64,000 nt of DNA from Eubacterium uniforme. GTDB lineage: Bacteria > Bacillota > Clostridia > Lachnospirales > Lachnospiraceae. Positions 46,810-56,180 of this stretch are shown in pieces. The DNA is taken from the NCBI RefSeq assembly GCF_900167115.1, contig NZ_FUXZ01000011.1, forward strand, positions 53,985-117,984, written 5' to 3'. Within the stretch, counting starts at the first letter, position 1, and every line of letters begins with the position of its first letter. A program made the translations under genes and the position numbers. Below the pieces are notes generated by a model, which saw only the letters and a program-made list of their open reading frames with translations, was not told the DNA's origin and ran no database searches.

Positions 46810-48318
46810 TTAGCATTTGCTGAATTTAATCATATTCCAAGATTTAGATGATAATACAACTTTATCGCTAATATTCTTTTCTTTAGCAACAACTTCTTCT
46901 GGATTATCAATAGTATTAATCGCCTTAAGATCATCATGTGTAAGCTCAACATGTGATGAAATCTTATATCCATCAAAACCTTCAAGCTCAAGTTCAACTT
47001 CTTCATCAAGTGATCTATTAACTAAGAATACTGAAATAGTTTCTTTATCTTCGCTCATAGTAACTGATGAATCAATATATGGAATATGTCCAAAGTTATT
47101 CTTCTTATACTCTTCACTTTCCGGATCACCTGCTGCATATGTATCACATTCACATGTTGCATTAAGTGCAAATCCTCTACCAAATGTTGATGCATAGTAG
47201 AATGGATAATAAATAGTCTGTAACCACATACCTCCACCTGTCTTAGTCATAATTGGAGCAATTACATTAACTAACTGCGCAAGCGCTGCAATCTTAACTC
47301 TATCACTATGCTTAATAAGTGTATTAATAAGAGAACCTACTACTAAAGCATCCTCTAAATTATATACATCCTCTAAAAGCGGTGGCGCAATCTGCCACTT
47401 TTCCTGTTCCTTATCAGCTTCATTACTATGGAACCAAACATTCCATTCATCAAATGATAAGTTAACAGTTTTATCAGAATTCTTTTCTTTCTTTACTTCA
47501 TCACAAATATCAACAACTTCCTTAATGAAATTATCCATTATAAGCGAGCTGGCTAAATATTTCTTTGCATCGTTATCTGGATTTCCATAATAACAATGAA
47601 GTGACATATAATCTATATTCTCATAAGCCCCTCTAAGAACTTCTCTTTCCCATGTACCGAAAGTTTCCATAGTAGGACTAGAGCTACCGCATGCAACTAA
47701 CTCAATTGATGGGTCAGTCCACTTCATAACCTTAGCTGTTTCAGTCGCTATTCTGGCATATTCCTGTGGAGTTTTTGCACCTATCTGCCATGGCCCATCC
47801 ATCTCGTTACCAAGACACCATACCTTAATACCATAAGGTTCTTCATGTCCATTAGCCTTTCTCATATTTGCATAATACGTATCTGTATTTAAGTTACAAT
47901 ACTCTACAAGATTTCTAGCATCCATAGGTCCTCTTGTACCTAAGTTTACAGCCATCATAACTTCTGAGTTAACTCTCTTTGCCCATTCCTGAAATTCATC
48001 AATACCAATTTCATTAGTTTCTATTGTGCCCCATGCTAAATCCATCTTATGTGGTCTTTTAGCTCTATCACCAACTGAATCTTCCCAATAAAAACCTGAA
48101 ACAAAGTTTCCACCTGGATATCTTACGATTGGAACATTAAGTTCTTTAACTGCGTTTAAAACATCCTGTCTAAATCCACAGTCATCTGCAGTTTCGTGGT
48201 CTTTTTCATAAATTCCACCATAAACAGCACGTCCTAAGTGTTCAATGAAAGAACCAAAAAGCCTGTTATCAATCTTACTAATAACATCTTCTTTGTTAAT
48301 CTTGATTTTGGCTTTCAT
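46810..48318 (-). CDS. abfA: Alpha-L-arabinofuranosidase, GH51
   Basis: A 502-residue cytoplasmic GH51 enzyme releasing L-arabinose from arabinoxylan or arabinan oligosaccharides. Acid/base Glu172 is in GNEMDG and nucleophile Glu291 in DEWNVW; the C-terminal beta domain is complete. GGGAGGT precedes the ATG. First gene of the catabolic operon (GH51, GH3, isomerase, xylB), controlled by the paired repeats at 48480-48515. Confidence 0.95.
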   Translation of the reverse strand: MKAKIKINKEDVISKIDNRLFGSFIEHLGRAVYGGIYEKDHETADDCGFRQDVLNAVKELNVPIVRYPGGNFVSGFYWEDSVGDRAKRPHKMDLAWGTIETNEIGIDEFQEWAKRVNSEVMMAVNLGTRGPMDARNLVEYCNLNTDTYYANMRKANGHEEPYGIKVWCLGNEMDGPWQIGAKTPQEYARIATETAKVMKWTDPSIELVACGSSSPTMETFGTWEREVLRGAYENIDYMSLHCYYGNPDNDAKKYLASSLIMDNFIKEVVDICDEVKKEKNSDKTVNLSFDEWNVWFHSNEADKEQEKWQIAPPLLEDVYNLEDALVVGSLINTLIKHSDRVKIAALAQLVNVIAPIMTKTGGGMWLQTIYYPFYYASTFGRGFALNATCECDTYAAGDPESEEYKKNNFGHIPYIDSSVTMSEDKETISVFLVNRSLDEEVELELEGFDGYKISSHVELTHDDLKAINTIDNPEEVVAKEKNISDKVVLSSKSWNMIKFSKC

Positions 48319-48448
48319 GCCTACCTCCCATTCTCTTTTTAAATTGATTTCCGTTTTTCTTCTTGTGTTTTATAAATATTTTATATGTATTTTGCGAGTG
48401 AATTATATGTATTTTACATACTTTCCCACCATCGCAACATACAAAAAT

Positions 48449-48515
48449 ATTCTAACATAATAACAAAACAAAAAATACCGGACAAACGATACTAAAAGAG
48501 GGGACAAATTATACT
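48449..48515 (-). promoter_or_regulatory. Activator site and promoter of the GH51 operon
   Basis: On the minus strand AGTATAATTTGTCC (48515-48502) and AGTATCGTTTGTCC (48493-48480) form a direct repeat 22 bases apart, followed by CGGTATTTTT-like flank and TAGAAT (48454-48449). The layout copies that at 35417-35482. Confidence 0.8.
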
Positions 48516-48570
48516 TTAATCCACTATTAAAAGTTTTCATTTTTAGCCATACAATTATAATACAACTACA

Positions 48571-48584
48571 CTTGTTTCGAGATT
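48571..48584. repeat. Dispersed hairpin repeat family 2, copy 3
   Basis: Core CTTGTTTCGAGATT. Here ACAA (48562-48565) can pair with TTGT (48572-48575). It follows the terminator of the 48672 gene. Confidence 0.45.
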
Positions 48585-48590
48585 ATATCA

Positions 48591-48635
48591 AACAAAAAGA
48601 CATAATCATCGAACACATCAACAATCATGTCTTTT
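48591..48635 (-). terminator. Terminator after the split-barrel protein
   Basis: AAAAGACAT (48595-48603) pairs with ATGTCTTTT (48627-48635), with partial pairing inside; a T run follows on the minus strand. Confidence 0.75.
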
Positions 48636-48671
48636 CATTACACAAATATATGTTATTTTATTAATATCCAA

Positions 48672-49064
48672 TTAGAAGTTAATTACTTCTGGAGCCTTTG
48701 TAAATGAAGCAAATGTAGCTGTTACATCTGTCATGTAAAATACTTCTGTATTATCATCCTCTGCTGAATACATAGCTTTTAAATCTGGATATGCATCAAG
48801 CATAGCAACCTTAGCTTCAACTCTAGGATCTTCTACCAACTTTCCACTAACTCTAATCCAATCACCATTTAAGAATGCTGAAATTTCAAAATTTGGATTT
48901 GCATGAATCTGTTTTGAAACATTTTTTACTTTTCCAGTCTGAATATATAGTTTTCCTTCAAACTCATTAATTGTACCAAATGGTCTAACTCTTGGCTTAT
49001 CGCCATCAATTGTTGCTAAATAATATGTTCCTGCCTGTTTTAAAAATTCTAATACTTTTTCCAT
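48672..49064 (-). CDS. Pyridoxamine 5'-phosphate oxidase-family FMN-binding protein
   Basis: A 130-residue split-barrel flavin protein: YYLATIDGDKPRVRPFG at the start (phosphate contacts of FMN) and the WIRVSGKLVED strand later. These small members are flavin reductases or heme/F420-like proteins, not true vitamin B6 oxidases. It is a single gene with its own terminator and no evident link to the sugar locus. Confidence 0.85.
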   Translation of the reverse strand: MEKVLEFLKQAGTYYLATIDGDKPRVRPFGTINEFEGKLYIQTGKVKNVSKQIHANPNFEISAFLNGDWIRVSGKLVEDPRVEAKVAMLDAYPDLKAMYSAEDDNTEVFYMTDVTATFASFTKAPEVINF

Positions 49065-49213
49065 TTTTCTTCCGTCCTTTCTTTAATTTGTATATGAAAA
49101 TATTTTATTACATATATTCTGATAGCATTTATTATACAATAAAGGAACTTGCATGCGCAAGTTCCTAAAATATAAAACCACATTAATTATTATAACTATT
49201 ATTTATCACAAGT

Positions 49214-49996
49214 CTACCAGCCTTCATCTTCCCAATCTTCATATGCATCATCCCAATCATCATAATCATCACCCCATGCATCATCTGCAAAATCTTCTCC
49301 ATTATCATAATCATCAGGCTCTACATTTCTCTGTTTTCTCGTAGTACTTTCGCTAGTTTCCTTTACTTTCTTTCTAGTAGTCTTTTCTTCAACTTTATCT
49401 TTCTTTTTACCTTTTTTTGATATTTCAGTCTGTTCTTCCTTACTCTTTAATTCTTTATATTTTGTAACTATCCTCTGAGTCTTATCTTTGTCTAATAACA
49501 TCTCCTTAGAATCATTTTTTAACAAATCATATAAATTTGCTATATTCTCAGCCTTTTTTACGTATTCATTATCCGCCATACTTTCATCAAAAATCTCAAC
49601 TATAGCATTCAACGAATCTATATAAGCCTGTTGCAATCTCACAGTTGATAGTTTAATCCCCAACATATTATGAATCGACATTAACAAATTATATTTATCA
49701 CCATCAATCTCTGCTTTTTGTTCAGCTGTAAGTTTGTCATGCATATTAATAACTTCTTTAATTTTATTATCATAATCATATATATCCATGGTCGTTTTAT
49801 AGTCATTCTGTTTTTCTATTAATTCAACCACACTACGATTAAATCCATCAATTGTCTCTATATCAGAATCTGAGAGAACCACACCGGATTTATCTTCATT
49901 CTTTTCACCAAATAAAACTGTAAATGATACAACAATAATAATTGATATCACAATCAAACCGATACCAACTAAAATACTCTTCTTATCTTCGCTCAT
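49214..49996 (-). CDS. Unknown single-pass membrane protein with acidic C-terminal tail
   Basis: A 260-residue protein: short charged start, one membrane helix (about 9-29), a helical outside domain (about 40-175), a Lys/Glu/Thr-rich linker and a Trp/Asp/Glu/Tyr-rich tail of about 35 residues. No family recognised. The ATG at 49996 has AGGGTGAT; the extension to 50047 has no ribosome site. It follows the S41-like gene after about 60 bases and may work with it. Confidence 0.65.
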   Translation of the reverse strand: MSEDKKSILVGIGLIVISIIIVVSFTVLFGEKNEDKSGVVLSDSDIETIDGFNRSVVELIEKQNDYKTTMDIYDYDNKIKEVINMHDKLTAEQKAEIDGDKYNLLMSIHNMLGIKLSTVRLQQAYIDSLNAIVEIFDESMADNEYVKKAENIANLYDLLKNDSKEMLLDKDKTQRIVTKYKELKSKEEQTEISKKGKKKDKVEEKTTRKKVKETSESTTRKQRNVEPDDYDNGEDFADDAWGDDYDDWDDAYEDWEDEGW

Positions 49997-50055
49997 AACA
50001 TCACCCTTTTTCAATAAAAGAGCATTACAACTGTAATACTCTTTCATAAAAACAA

Positions 50056-51612
50056 TTACTCTTCATCAGCACTAATTTCAGTTGCTTCCTCCGTTTGGCT
50101 TGGAAGTTCCTGCAAAGTATATACCTGATCATATAATTTATCCATCGCCTCATATCCAACACAACTTATGTTAGGATCAACATAATCACTTGGATTAGTA
50201 GAATCTGCTCTGGTAAAAGCCTTTGATGATACTTTTACAGACAACTTTGAATTTTTAAGTGTATGTGATACTGCTTCACCATAACGATTTGCTGGGTTAC
50301 CAGGTCTTTCGCCTATTAATGTGCCAATTTTGTTATCAAGGATATATTCAGAGAACAACATTGCTGCTCCTCTAGTTTCAATATCCATTAAAACATAAAT
50401 CTCGCCATCAAAATCAAATCCTTTATATTTTTCATTAGTAACAATGTTTTCATTCGATTCAATATTTACGATACCAAGTCTTAATACATTAGTTTCTGTT
50501 TTCCATGTATCAATGTACAAATACTTCATAAATTCATCAATAACAGATAAATCGCCACCACTATTACTTCTTAAATCAATTGCAAGATTAAAGAGCTTCT
50601 CCTCCTTAATCTTTGTGAACATTTCATTTAACACCTGTTTATATTCTTCATCATCCTTACAAGACTTAAGAGTAAGAATTGCAAGGCTCTTTTCTTTATC
50701 AATAGTATATAAACTGTTTATTTTATCTTCCTTTGTAGGCTTATTATACATCTTATATGCATCACTAGTTATATAATCACTAATCTTATATGTATAATCC
50801 TTTGTACTTCCATCATTTGCTTTAAATGTATACTTATAGATATTTTCAGATTTTTTCTTATTAACCATCGGATATATCTTATTATATTTTAATCCTTCTA
50901 ACGTATATAAATCTCTTGTTAATAAGACCTTGTGCCAACCATCTAATTCAAAACTATATAACTGCGCCGAACTCTTAAGGATATCTTTAATATCTACATC
51001 ATTTACCTTAACTAATTCTCCAGCTTTTTCCTTTAGTTTTTTCATCTGTTTTAGATAATGAATATCTTCACTTGAAAATCTAACACTTGTATTAGAATCA
51101 GCTAAAGTTGAATATATATTTTCAATCTTTCTATCCAAATCAGCTAGTGAAACTGTCTTACTATTCTTAATAAAACTTTTAGCATTCTTATACTTTACTT
51201 CTGTCTTTTCAGGCAATCCATTCTCACATAACGGATGGACACTCTTAAGATACGATATAGCTTCTTCTAAATCTGCCATAGCTTTCTTACTGCTTATCTT
51301 ATTATCCAAAGCTATTTCTATTTCCTTAGGATTCTTTTTAAAATTCCAACTATTCCAATATGGATTAAAGAAACTACCATATATCGAAAACCCAATAGTT
51401 AACACAAAAAAGATACTAACTACTATTCTTCCTTTTTTCTTTTTAGCTACAGAAAATATCATTCTAAAATAAGCTGATAACAAAATTATACAAGCAATAA
51501 TTGTAACCCATTTAGGCATTTGAAAAACAAACATGTTAACAGGTACAATTGAAATTACCAGCGATGATAATACTATATATTCAATGATCGTTAAAACTTT
51601 TCGTTTACTCAT
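50056..51612 (-). CDS. S41-like (C-terminal processing protease fold) membrane protein, probably inactive
   Basis: A 518-residue protein with three membrane helices in the first 85 residues and an outside domain whose second half resembles peptidase family S41: DLRSNSGG (346-353) is the conserved oxyanion region, and the segment around 412-445 aligns with the nucleophile loop. At the nucleophile position the sequence reads TRGAAML (Gly415) instead of Ser, and no Lys is found at the usual dyad position about 25 residues on. No PDZ domain is evident. It may be a pseudoprotease that binds peptides. It ends in an acidic Glu/Ser tail. Confidence 0.72.
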   Translation of the reverse strand: MSKRKVLTIIEYIVLSSLVISIVPVNMFVFQMPKWVTIIACIILLSAYFRMIFSVAKKKKGRIVVSIFFVLTIGFSIYGSFFNPYWNSWNFKKNPKEIEIALDNKISSKKAMADLEEAISYLKSVHPLCENGLPEKTEVKYKNAKSFIKNSKTVSLADLDRKIENIYSTLADSNTSVRFSSEDIHYLKQMKKLKEKAGELVKVNDVDIKDILKSSAQLYSFELDGWHKVLLTRDLYTLEGLKYNKIYPMVNKKKSENIYKYTFKANDGSTKDYTYKISDYITSDAYKMYNKPTKEDKINSLYTIDKEKSLAILTLKSCKDDEEYKQVLNEMFTKIKEEKLFNLAIDLRSNSGGDLSVIDEFMKYLYIDTWKTETNVLRLGIVNIESNENIVTNEKYKGFDFDGEIYVLMDIETRGAAMLFSEYILDNKIGTLIGERPGNPANRYGEAVSHTLKNSKLSVKVSSKAFTRADSTNPSDYVDPNISCVGYEAMDKLYDQVYTLQELPSQTEEATEISADEE

Positions 51613-51694
51613 ATCATTCTCCTAATCATTGTTAAAATTCAAGTCTCTATCTTAGTTTCTAATTATATAACTTTTATAATTTAATGTCAAAAAT

Positions 51695-51722
51695 GGTCTA
51701 TACATTTTTCAATGTATAGACC
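51695..51722 (-). terminator. Terminator after the MalEFG-type operon
   Basis: A perfect 12-bp stem (51695-51706 with 51711-51722), loop TTTC; on the minus strand ATTTTTG follows. Confidence 0.85.
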
Positions 51723-51743
51723 ATCTGTAAAATACGTTTTTTC

Positions 51744-52664
51744 TCATTCCTTAACTGCTGCACCAGCAAGTGATGTTATCATCATACGCTGTGTCATCAT
51801 GAAGAATATCATGAACGGAATTGCTACTATAAGCGATCCCGCAGCGAATAGAGTAAACTGATCTTTCTTATCCGAAATCATATTATAGAGACCAATTGCA
51901 ACTGTCATCTTATCCGGTGTTCTAAGCAAAAACTTAGGGAATATAAAATCCATCCATGGAGCTGTAAAACTTGTAATACCAAGAAAGATTACCATTGGTT
52001 TTGCAAGTGGAAATACAACCTGTCTGAATATTCTTATATTACTAGCACCATCAATTTTAGCCGCTTCATCGAGACTTAAAGGAACTGTATCGATATAACT
52101 CTTAATCATCCATGTGTTGTATGGAATATTTGCTGCTACATATATAAGGATAAGTCCCCAAAGTTCATTATATCCACCCATCTTAAGAACGATAACATAT
52201 AAAGCAATCATACCTAAGAATGAAGGAAATGTTTCTAATACCATAAATGACATAAGAAGAGGTTTTTTAGCAGCAAACCTAAATCTTGAAAACACATAAG
52301 CTGAAAGTGTTGTTGTAACAACAGTGAATATAGAGGTACAAGCTGCTATAATAAAACTATTTTTAAACCATAATCCATATTCAGTATTCTTAAATAACTC
52401 TCTAAAATGATCAAGCGTAAATCCCTTTTTAAAAGGAATTACAGTTATGCTTCCTATATCTTCACCTGGCGAAAAAGCGCCAGCAACTGTATATATAAGT
52501 GGATATATAACCGCAATTGAAATCAATATAAGTACAACGTAAATTATAAAATTACTAAAAGATCTCCAAAAATTTCTTTTTCTTCTAATCTGTTTAACTT
52601 CAATACCAATCTTAGCCATTTCGGACTGGTGTTCACGCATGAAGTCTGTTTTATTTACTCCCAT
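51744..52664 (-). CDS. Maltose-type ABC transporter permease MalG-like
   Basis: A 306-residue permease with six membrane helices and EAA loop (DEAAKIDGASNIRIFRQVVFP, about 195-215), ending in the usual MalG-type SLAGAAVKE tail. Its ATG overlaps the stop codon of the MalF-like gene by one base, so translation is coupled. No ATPase gene is nearby. Confidence 0.92.
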   Translation of the reverse strand: MGVNKTDFMREHQSEMAKIGIEVKQIRRKRNFWRSFSNFIIYVVLILISIAVIYPLIYTVAGAFSPGEDIGSITVIPFKKGFTLDHFRELFKNTEYGLWFKNSFIIAACTSIFTVVTTTLSAYVFSRFRFAAKKPLLMSFMVLETFPSFLGMIALYVIVLKMGGYNELWGLILIYVAANIPYNTWMIKSYIDTVPLSLDEAAKIDGASNIRIFRQVVFPLAKPMVIFLGITSFTAPWMDFIFPKFLLRTPDKMTVAIGLYNMISDKKDQFTLFAAGSLIVAIPFMIFFMMTQRMMITSLAGAAVKE

Positions 52665-53995
52665 TATAACTCACCCTCCTTAAATGACTTCGTTCTTCTG
52701 AAGTTCCATACTGCAACAGGACATAAAACCATAAATACCATAATTGCAAGAACTGATGCATATCTATACTGTCCCTGATCTACTGTTAACTTATAAATCC
52801 ATGTGACAACAATATCAGTACCCTGAGCGAATGTCGATGTAGACATCTTTGTATTAGGTGCACCGCCTGTTAAATAATATATAGCTCCAAAGTTATTAAT
52901 ATTATGAACAAATGACATAATTATAAGTGGTGCTGTTTGATATAAAACTAAAGGCAATGTGATTGATTTAAAAATCTGGAATTTAGAAGCTCCATCAATT
53001 TTAGCTGCCTCTAACACATCCCCAGATATAGATGTCATGGTTCCCATCGACAAAAGCATAAAATATGGGAAGCCTGCCCATAGATTAATTAATATACATA
53101 AAAATCTAGCCATTGCCACACTACTAAAGAATGAAACCGGCTTAGATATTAAATGCAAATCCATAAGTGTTCTATTTACAATACCACCTGATGTTCCATT
53201 TAAAAGAGAAAACCAAACTCTCATACTGACAATTGCTGGAATTGCATATGGAAGAATAAATATAGTTCTAAAGTAAGGAGCCATTTTAATTTTATTATCA
53301 GATAATAAAACAGCAACAATAAGACCACCAAAATAACAAGTAAATGTTGCCAAAATAGCCCAAACCAAAGTCCATGCAACAACACTACCAAGTGCTGATG
53401 ACCAAACTGCATTTCCTCCAAAGATATATTTGAAGTTTTCAAATCCAACCCATTTAAAATTTTGATTAACCGTTGTGTAATCTGTAAATGCAACAACGGC
53501 AGCAAATACCAATGGAATAATAACAAAAAACAATACCAAAACAACTGCTGGTGCTAATGCAAAAATAGGGAATGATTCATCGATTGTTCTTGAAGCAGTC
53601 TTATTCCCCTCAAATTTCTTGGAAATACAATACTTCTTATATGTATTAAGAGCATCTCTAACTGAGAATCCATATACAACTAAGAATAAAAATGTAATAA
53701 CCATGGCCATAACACCTTCAATCAAGATAAAATTATGAGCCTGAGCATTATAGACCACTCCATCAGCTCCAACACCATAATTTGTCATATCCATAATTGC
53801 ATAGTAAATGGATGGTCCACTACCAACTAATGTTGTCACAACGGTAAACATCAAAAACATTATTTCAATGAATGCAAGTGCAAGTCCCTTACCCCTTCTT
53901 TTTAATAAACAAAGATGAGCAAGTCCCATAAACAAAAGTGAAAAAATTAAAACTTTGGTTTTATCTTTACCATTTGTTTTTAACAAACCCTTCAC
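52664..53995 (-). CDS. Maltose-type ABC transporter permease MalF-like
   Basis: A 443-residue permease, longer than LplB types. Extra N-terminal helices (about 15-120, with GLAHLCLLKRRGKG) precede the six-helix core (about 150-440), which carries the EAA loop LEAAKIDGASKFQIFKSITLP. This two-part form is typical of Firmicutes maltodextrin or cyclodextrin importers. Follows the binding-protein gene after a hairpin. Confidence 0.92.
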   Translation of the reverse strand: MKGLLKTNGKDKTKVLIFSLLFMGLAHLCLLKRRGKGLALAFIEIMFLMFTVVTTLVGSGPSIYYAIMDMTNYGVGADGVVYNAQAHNFILIEGVMAMVITFLFLVVYGFSVRDALNTYKKYCISKKFEGNKTASRTIDESFPIFALAPAVVLVLFFVIIPLVFAAVVAFTDYTTVNQNFKWVGFENFKYIFGGNAVWSSALGSVVAWTLVWAILATFTCYFGGLIVAVLLSDNKIKMAPYFRTIFILPYAIPAIVSMRVWFSLLNGTSGGIVNRTLMDLHLISKPVSFFSSVAMARFLCILINLWAGFPYFMLLSMGTMTSISGDVLEAAKIDGASKFQIFKSITLPLVLYQTAPLIIMSFVHNINNFGAIYYLTGGAPNTKMSTSTFAQGTDIVVTWIYKLTVDQGQYRYASVLAIMVFMVLCPVAVWNFRRTKSFKEGEL

Positions 53996-54065
53996 CTTCC
54001 TCTCTTTCTCTTTTTTAGAAGTATTATAAACTCATAATAACATTCTAAATATTCCCTTATATGAT

Positions 54066-54091
54066 ATATGGTACGGCAAGCCGTACCATAT
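54066..54091 (-). other. Hairpin between binding-protein and permease genes (MalEFG type)
   Basis: ATATGGTACGGC (54066-54077) pairs with GCCGTACCATAT (54080-54091), almost without loop. As in the other importer, it likely favours excess binding protein. Confidence 0.75.
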
Positions 54092-54101
54092 AATTAATTC
54101 T

Positions 54102-55334
54102 TTACTTTTTTATAGCTGCTTCAAGCGCCTCAAATTCTTCTTCTGGTTTTTTACCATCCCAGATATTAGAAACAGCTGAATTATATGATGCCCAATAAGC
54201 ATCAGCATCAACATTTTTAAACATAGGATACGAATATTCTAACTGATTCTTAAATGCACTTACATAATCACCATCTACTTCGATGTTTGTAGCTGGTAAA
54301 GTACCAGTTATTTCATAACGAAGTTTCTGCATTTCATCTGAAAGTAAGAATTCAGCGAATTTCTTAGCCTCTTCCTGATGTTTAGAATATGCTGAAACAA
54401 ACATAGCTCTTGTACCATTAAATGATACTGCAGGAGTTGTCTCATCTAAAACACTTGGAAGTGTTGTAGCTCCAACTTCAAGTCCTGCATCCTTAAATGC
54501 ATTAGCATCCCAAAGACCTGATATGAACATTGCAGCGTCACCATTTGTAAATAATGATTTTACTGTTGATGTTGCAAGATCTGCAGCAGGAACATTTAAG
54601 ATTTCTTTCTTAACATCCTGTAACTGCGCAATGCCTTTAAGTCCGTTCTCTGTAGTTAAATCAGTACCATCTGTTTTAAGTCCGTCCGCACCAAATGGTC
54701 TGTTTCCACCATATGTTGAAAACATTACATCATAATAACCAGTACCTGCTGGAAATACTATTGGATATTTACCTTTGTTTTCAGCTTTCTTAGAAAATTC
54801 TTTACCGTACTTAATCAAATCATTCCATGATTTTGGAACCTCTTCATCCTTAATCATGTTTTTATTATAGAATAAAGCATACGTTTCTACCGACACTGGA
54901 TAACCATATAGTTTATCATCATATGTAAGTCCATCTATACATGTCTGTAAAATTTTACCCTTAGCTTCATCACTAAGTGTAACTTCCTTAACATGTCCAG
55001 CTGTTGCTAAAACACCTACTTTATCATGAGGTGCTGCAAATAAGTCTGGTCCCACACCGGCTGGTCCATCAAGCGCAATCTGCGTTGTAGCATCACCAAG
55101 TTCAACGTTAACAAATTCAACCTGAATATTTGGATTCGCCTTTGTAAATTCCTCTCCGGCTTTTTTGATAAATTCATCAGGGCCCTCTGCTGACTCCCAA
55201 ATTGTCAATTTACAATTGCCTGTATCTCCACCTTCAGTACTGATAGCCTGTTTTGCAGATCCTCTTCCACCACAACCTGTCAAACTGCCGGCAAGTACAA
55301 ATGCCATTGTCAAACCTAAAAACTTTTTCTTCAT
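54102..55334 (-). CDS. Maltodextrin-type sugar-binding lipoprotein (MalE-like)
   Basis: A 410-residue lipoprotein: signal peptide with lipobox LTGC (Cys about 22), then a family-1 binding protein (KLTIWESAEG, GPDLFAAPHDKVGVLATAG, and AMFISGLWDANAFKDAG) very like maltose/maltodextrin-binding proteins. The ATG at 55334 has AGAGG upstream. First gene of the MalEFG-type unit. The region before it is rich in ACTTGT-type half-sites, suggesting control by a LacI-family repressor that is not in the window. Confidence 0.92.
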   Translation of the reverse strand: MKKKFLGLTMAFVLAGSLTGCGGRGSAKQAISTEGGDTGNCKLTIWESAEGPDEFIKKAGEEFTKANPNIQVEFVNVELGDATTQIALDGPAGVGPDLFAAPHDKVGVLATAGHVKEVTLSDEAKGKILQTCIDGLTYDDKLYGYPVSVETYALFYNKNMIKDEEVPKSWNDLIKYGKEFSKKAENKGKYPIVFPAGTGYYDVMFSTYGGNRPFGADGLKTDGTDLTTENGLKGIAQLQDVKKEILNVPAADLATSTVKSLFTNGDAAMFISGLWDANAFKDAGLEVGATTLPSVLDETTPAVSFNGTRAMFVSAYSKHQEEAKKFAEFLLSDEMQKLRYEITGTLPATNIEVDGDYVSAFKNQLEYSYPMFKNVDADAYWASYNSAVSNIWDGKKPEEEFEALEAAIKK

Positions 55335-55376
55335 TGAATTACCTCTTTCTCTTACATCCACTTTTTACTTATTTAT

Positions 55377-55504
55377 CTTGTTAAAACAAGTCTAACAAAA
55401 GCCTAAAAACTTGTCAATTGAATACCCTTTCAATGCACAAAAAGAACCCCTATTTATCCATTTTTAATACAAGTTTAAATACAACTTGTATAGTTTGTAC
55501 AAGT
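55377..55504 (-). promoter_or_regulatory. Promoter and clustered palindromic operator candidates of the MalEFG-type operon
   Basis: TTGACA (55417-55412), 17-base spacer and TAGACT (55394-55389) on the minus strand. CTTGTT/AACAAG (55377-55390) overlaps the -10 box. Upstream, ATACAAGTT (55467-55475) with AACTTGTAT (55483-55491), and a further TACAAGT (55498-55504), give repeated half-sites of the form ACTTGT. Confidence 0.65.
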
Positions 55505-55548
55505 TATATTTAAATTCCAAATCAGACTCCATACTCATTAAACAATTT

Positions 55549-55578
55549 AAAAGACCTCCATAATAGTGGAGGTCTTTT
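55549..55578 (-). terminator. Terminator after the STAS gene
   Basis: AAAAGACCTCCA (55549-55560) pairs with TGGAGGTCTTTT (55567-55578), loop TAATAG, T run following on the minus strand. Confidence 0.85.
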
Positions 55579-55612
55579 ATATGAATTATTCACAATCAAT
55601 GAATCTGTATCT

Positions 55613-55927
55613 TTATTCTGTACCATAATCAGGTTTTTCAATATCAAACATATCTGTAAAACCTGTAATGTGGAAAATATCATATACATCTTTTGAAGAG
55701 TTAATAATCTTAAGACTAACGCCACCCTTCTTGATACGAATCAAAAGACGAAGACCTGCACTTGAAATATATTCCATATTCTTAACATCAAGAGTAAGAT
55801 TATCTTTCTGATGCTCATCTACGATTGCAATAATCTCTTCTCCAATTCTATCAACACTGCTTGTATCGATATTTTCATTAACTTCAACCACCAATTCATC
55901 ATTAATTATTTTTGCATTGCAGCTCAT
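55613..55927 (-). CDS. STAS-domain anti-sigma factor antagonist
   Basis: A 104-residue STAS protein of the SpoIIAA/RsbV type. The phosphorylation-site loop reads YISSAGLRLL with Ser55/Ser56, and the N-terminal strand pair is complete. Such proteins are released from an anti-sigma kinase when dephosphorylated by a PP2C phosphatase. The gene lies 253 bases downstream of a protein carrying both a PP2C and a HATPase domain, which probably acts on it. Confidence 0.88.
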   Translation of the reverse strand: MSCNAKIINDELVVEVNENIDTSSVDRIGEEIIAIVDEHQKDNLTLDVKNMEYISSAGLRLLIRIKKGGVSLKIINSSKDVYDIFHITGFTDMFDIEKPDYGTE

Positions 55928-56180
55928 AATACTTCCCCATGAAAATACTTCCTACAAAAGGAACTACCTTCATATTCCTTTCTTAAAATTTTTCAATTCA
56001 CCCAATAAACCTTGCTATTTAAGCAAATATTTTATTAGTTAAATTATAACATATTTTTTTCACTTTTAACAACCTTTTTGTGTATTTTTTTATAATAATT
56101 TATGATTCTGAAACTATCTATTTTTATGTAATTATTTATTATTTTTTAATCATAGAAATAAATGTTCATTATCATAATTA

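Noticed and set aside
49153..49344. His-rich small ORF
   Set aside because: Shadow of the Asp/Trp-rich tail of the gene on the other strand.
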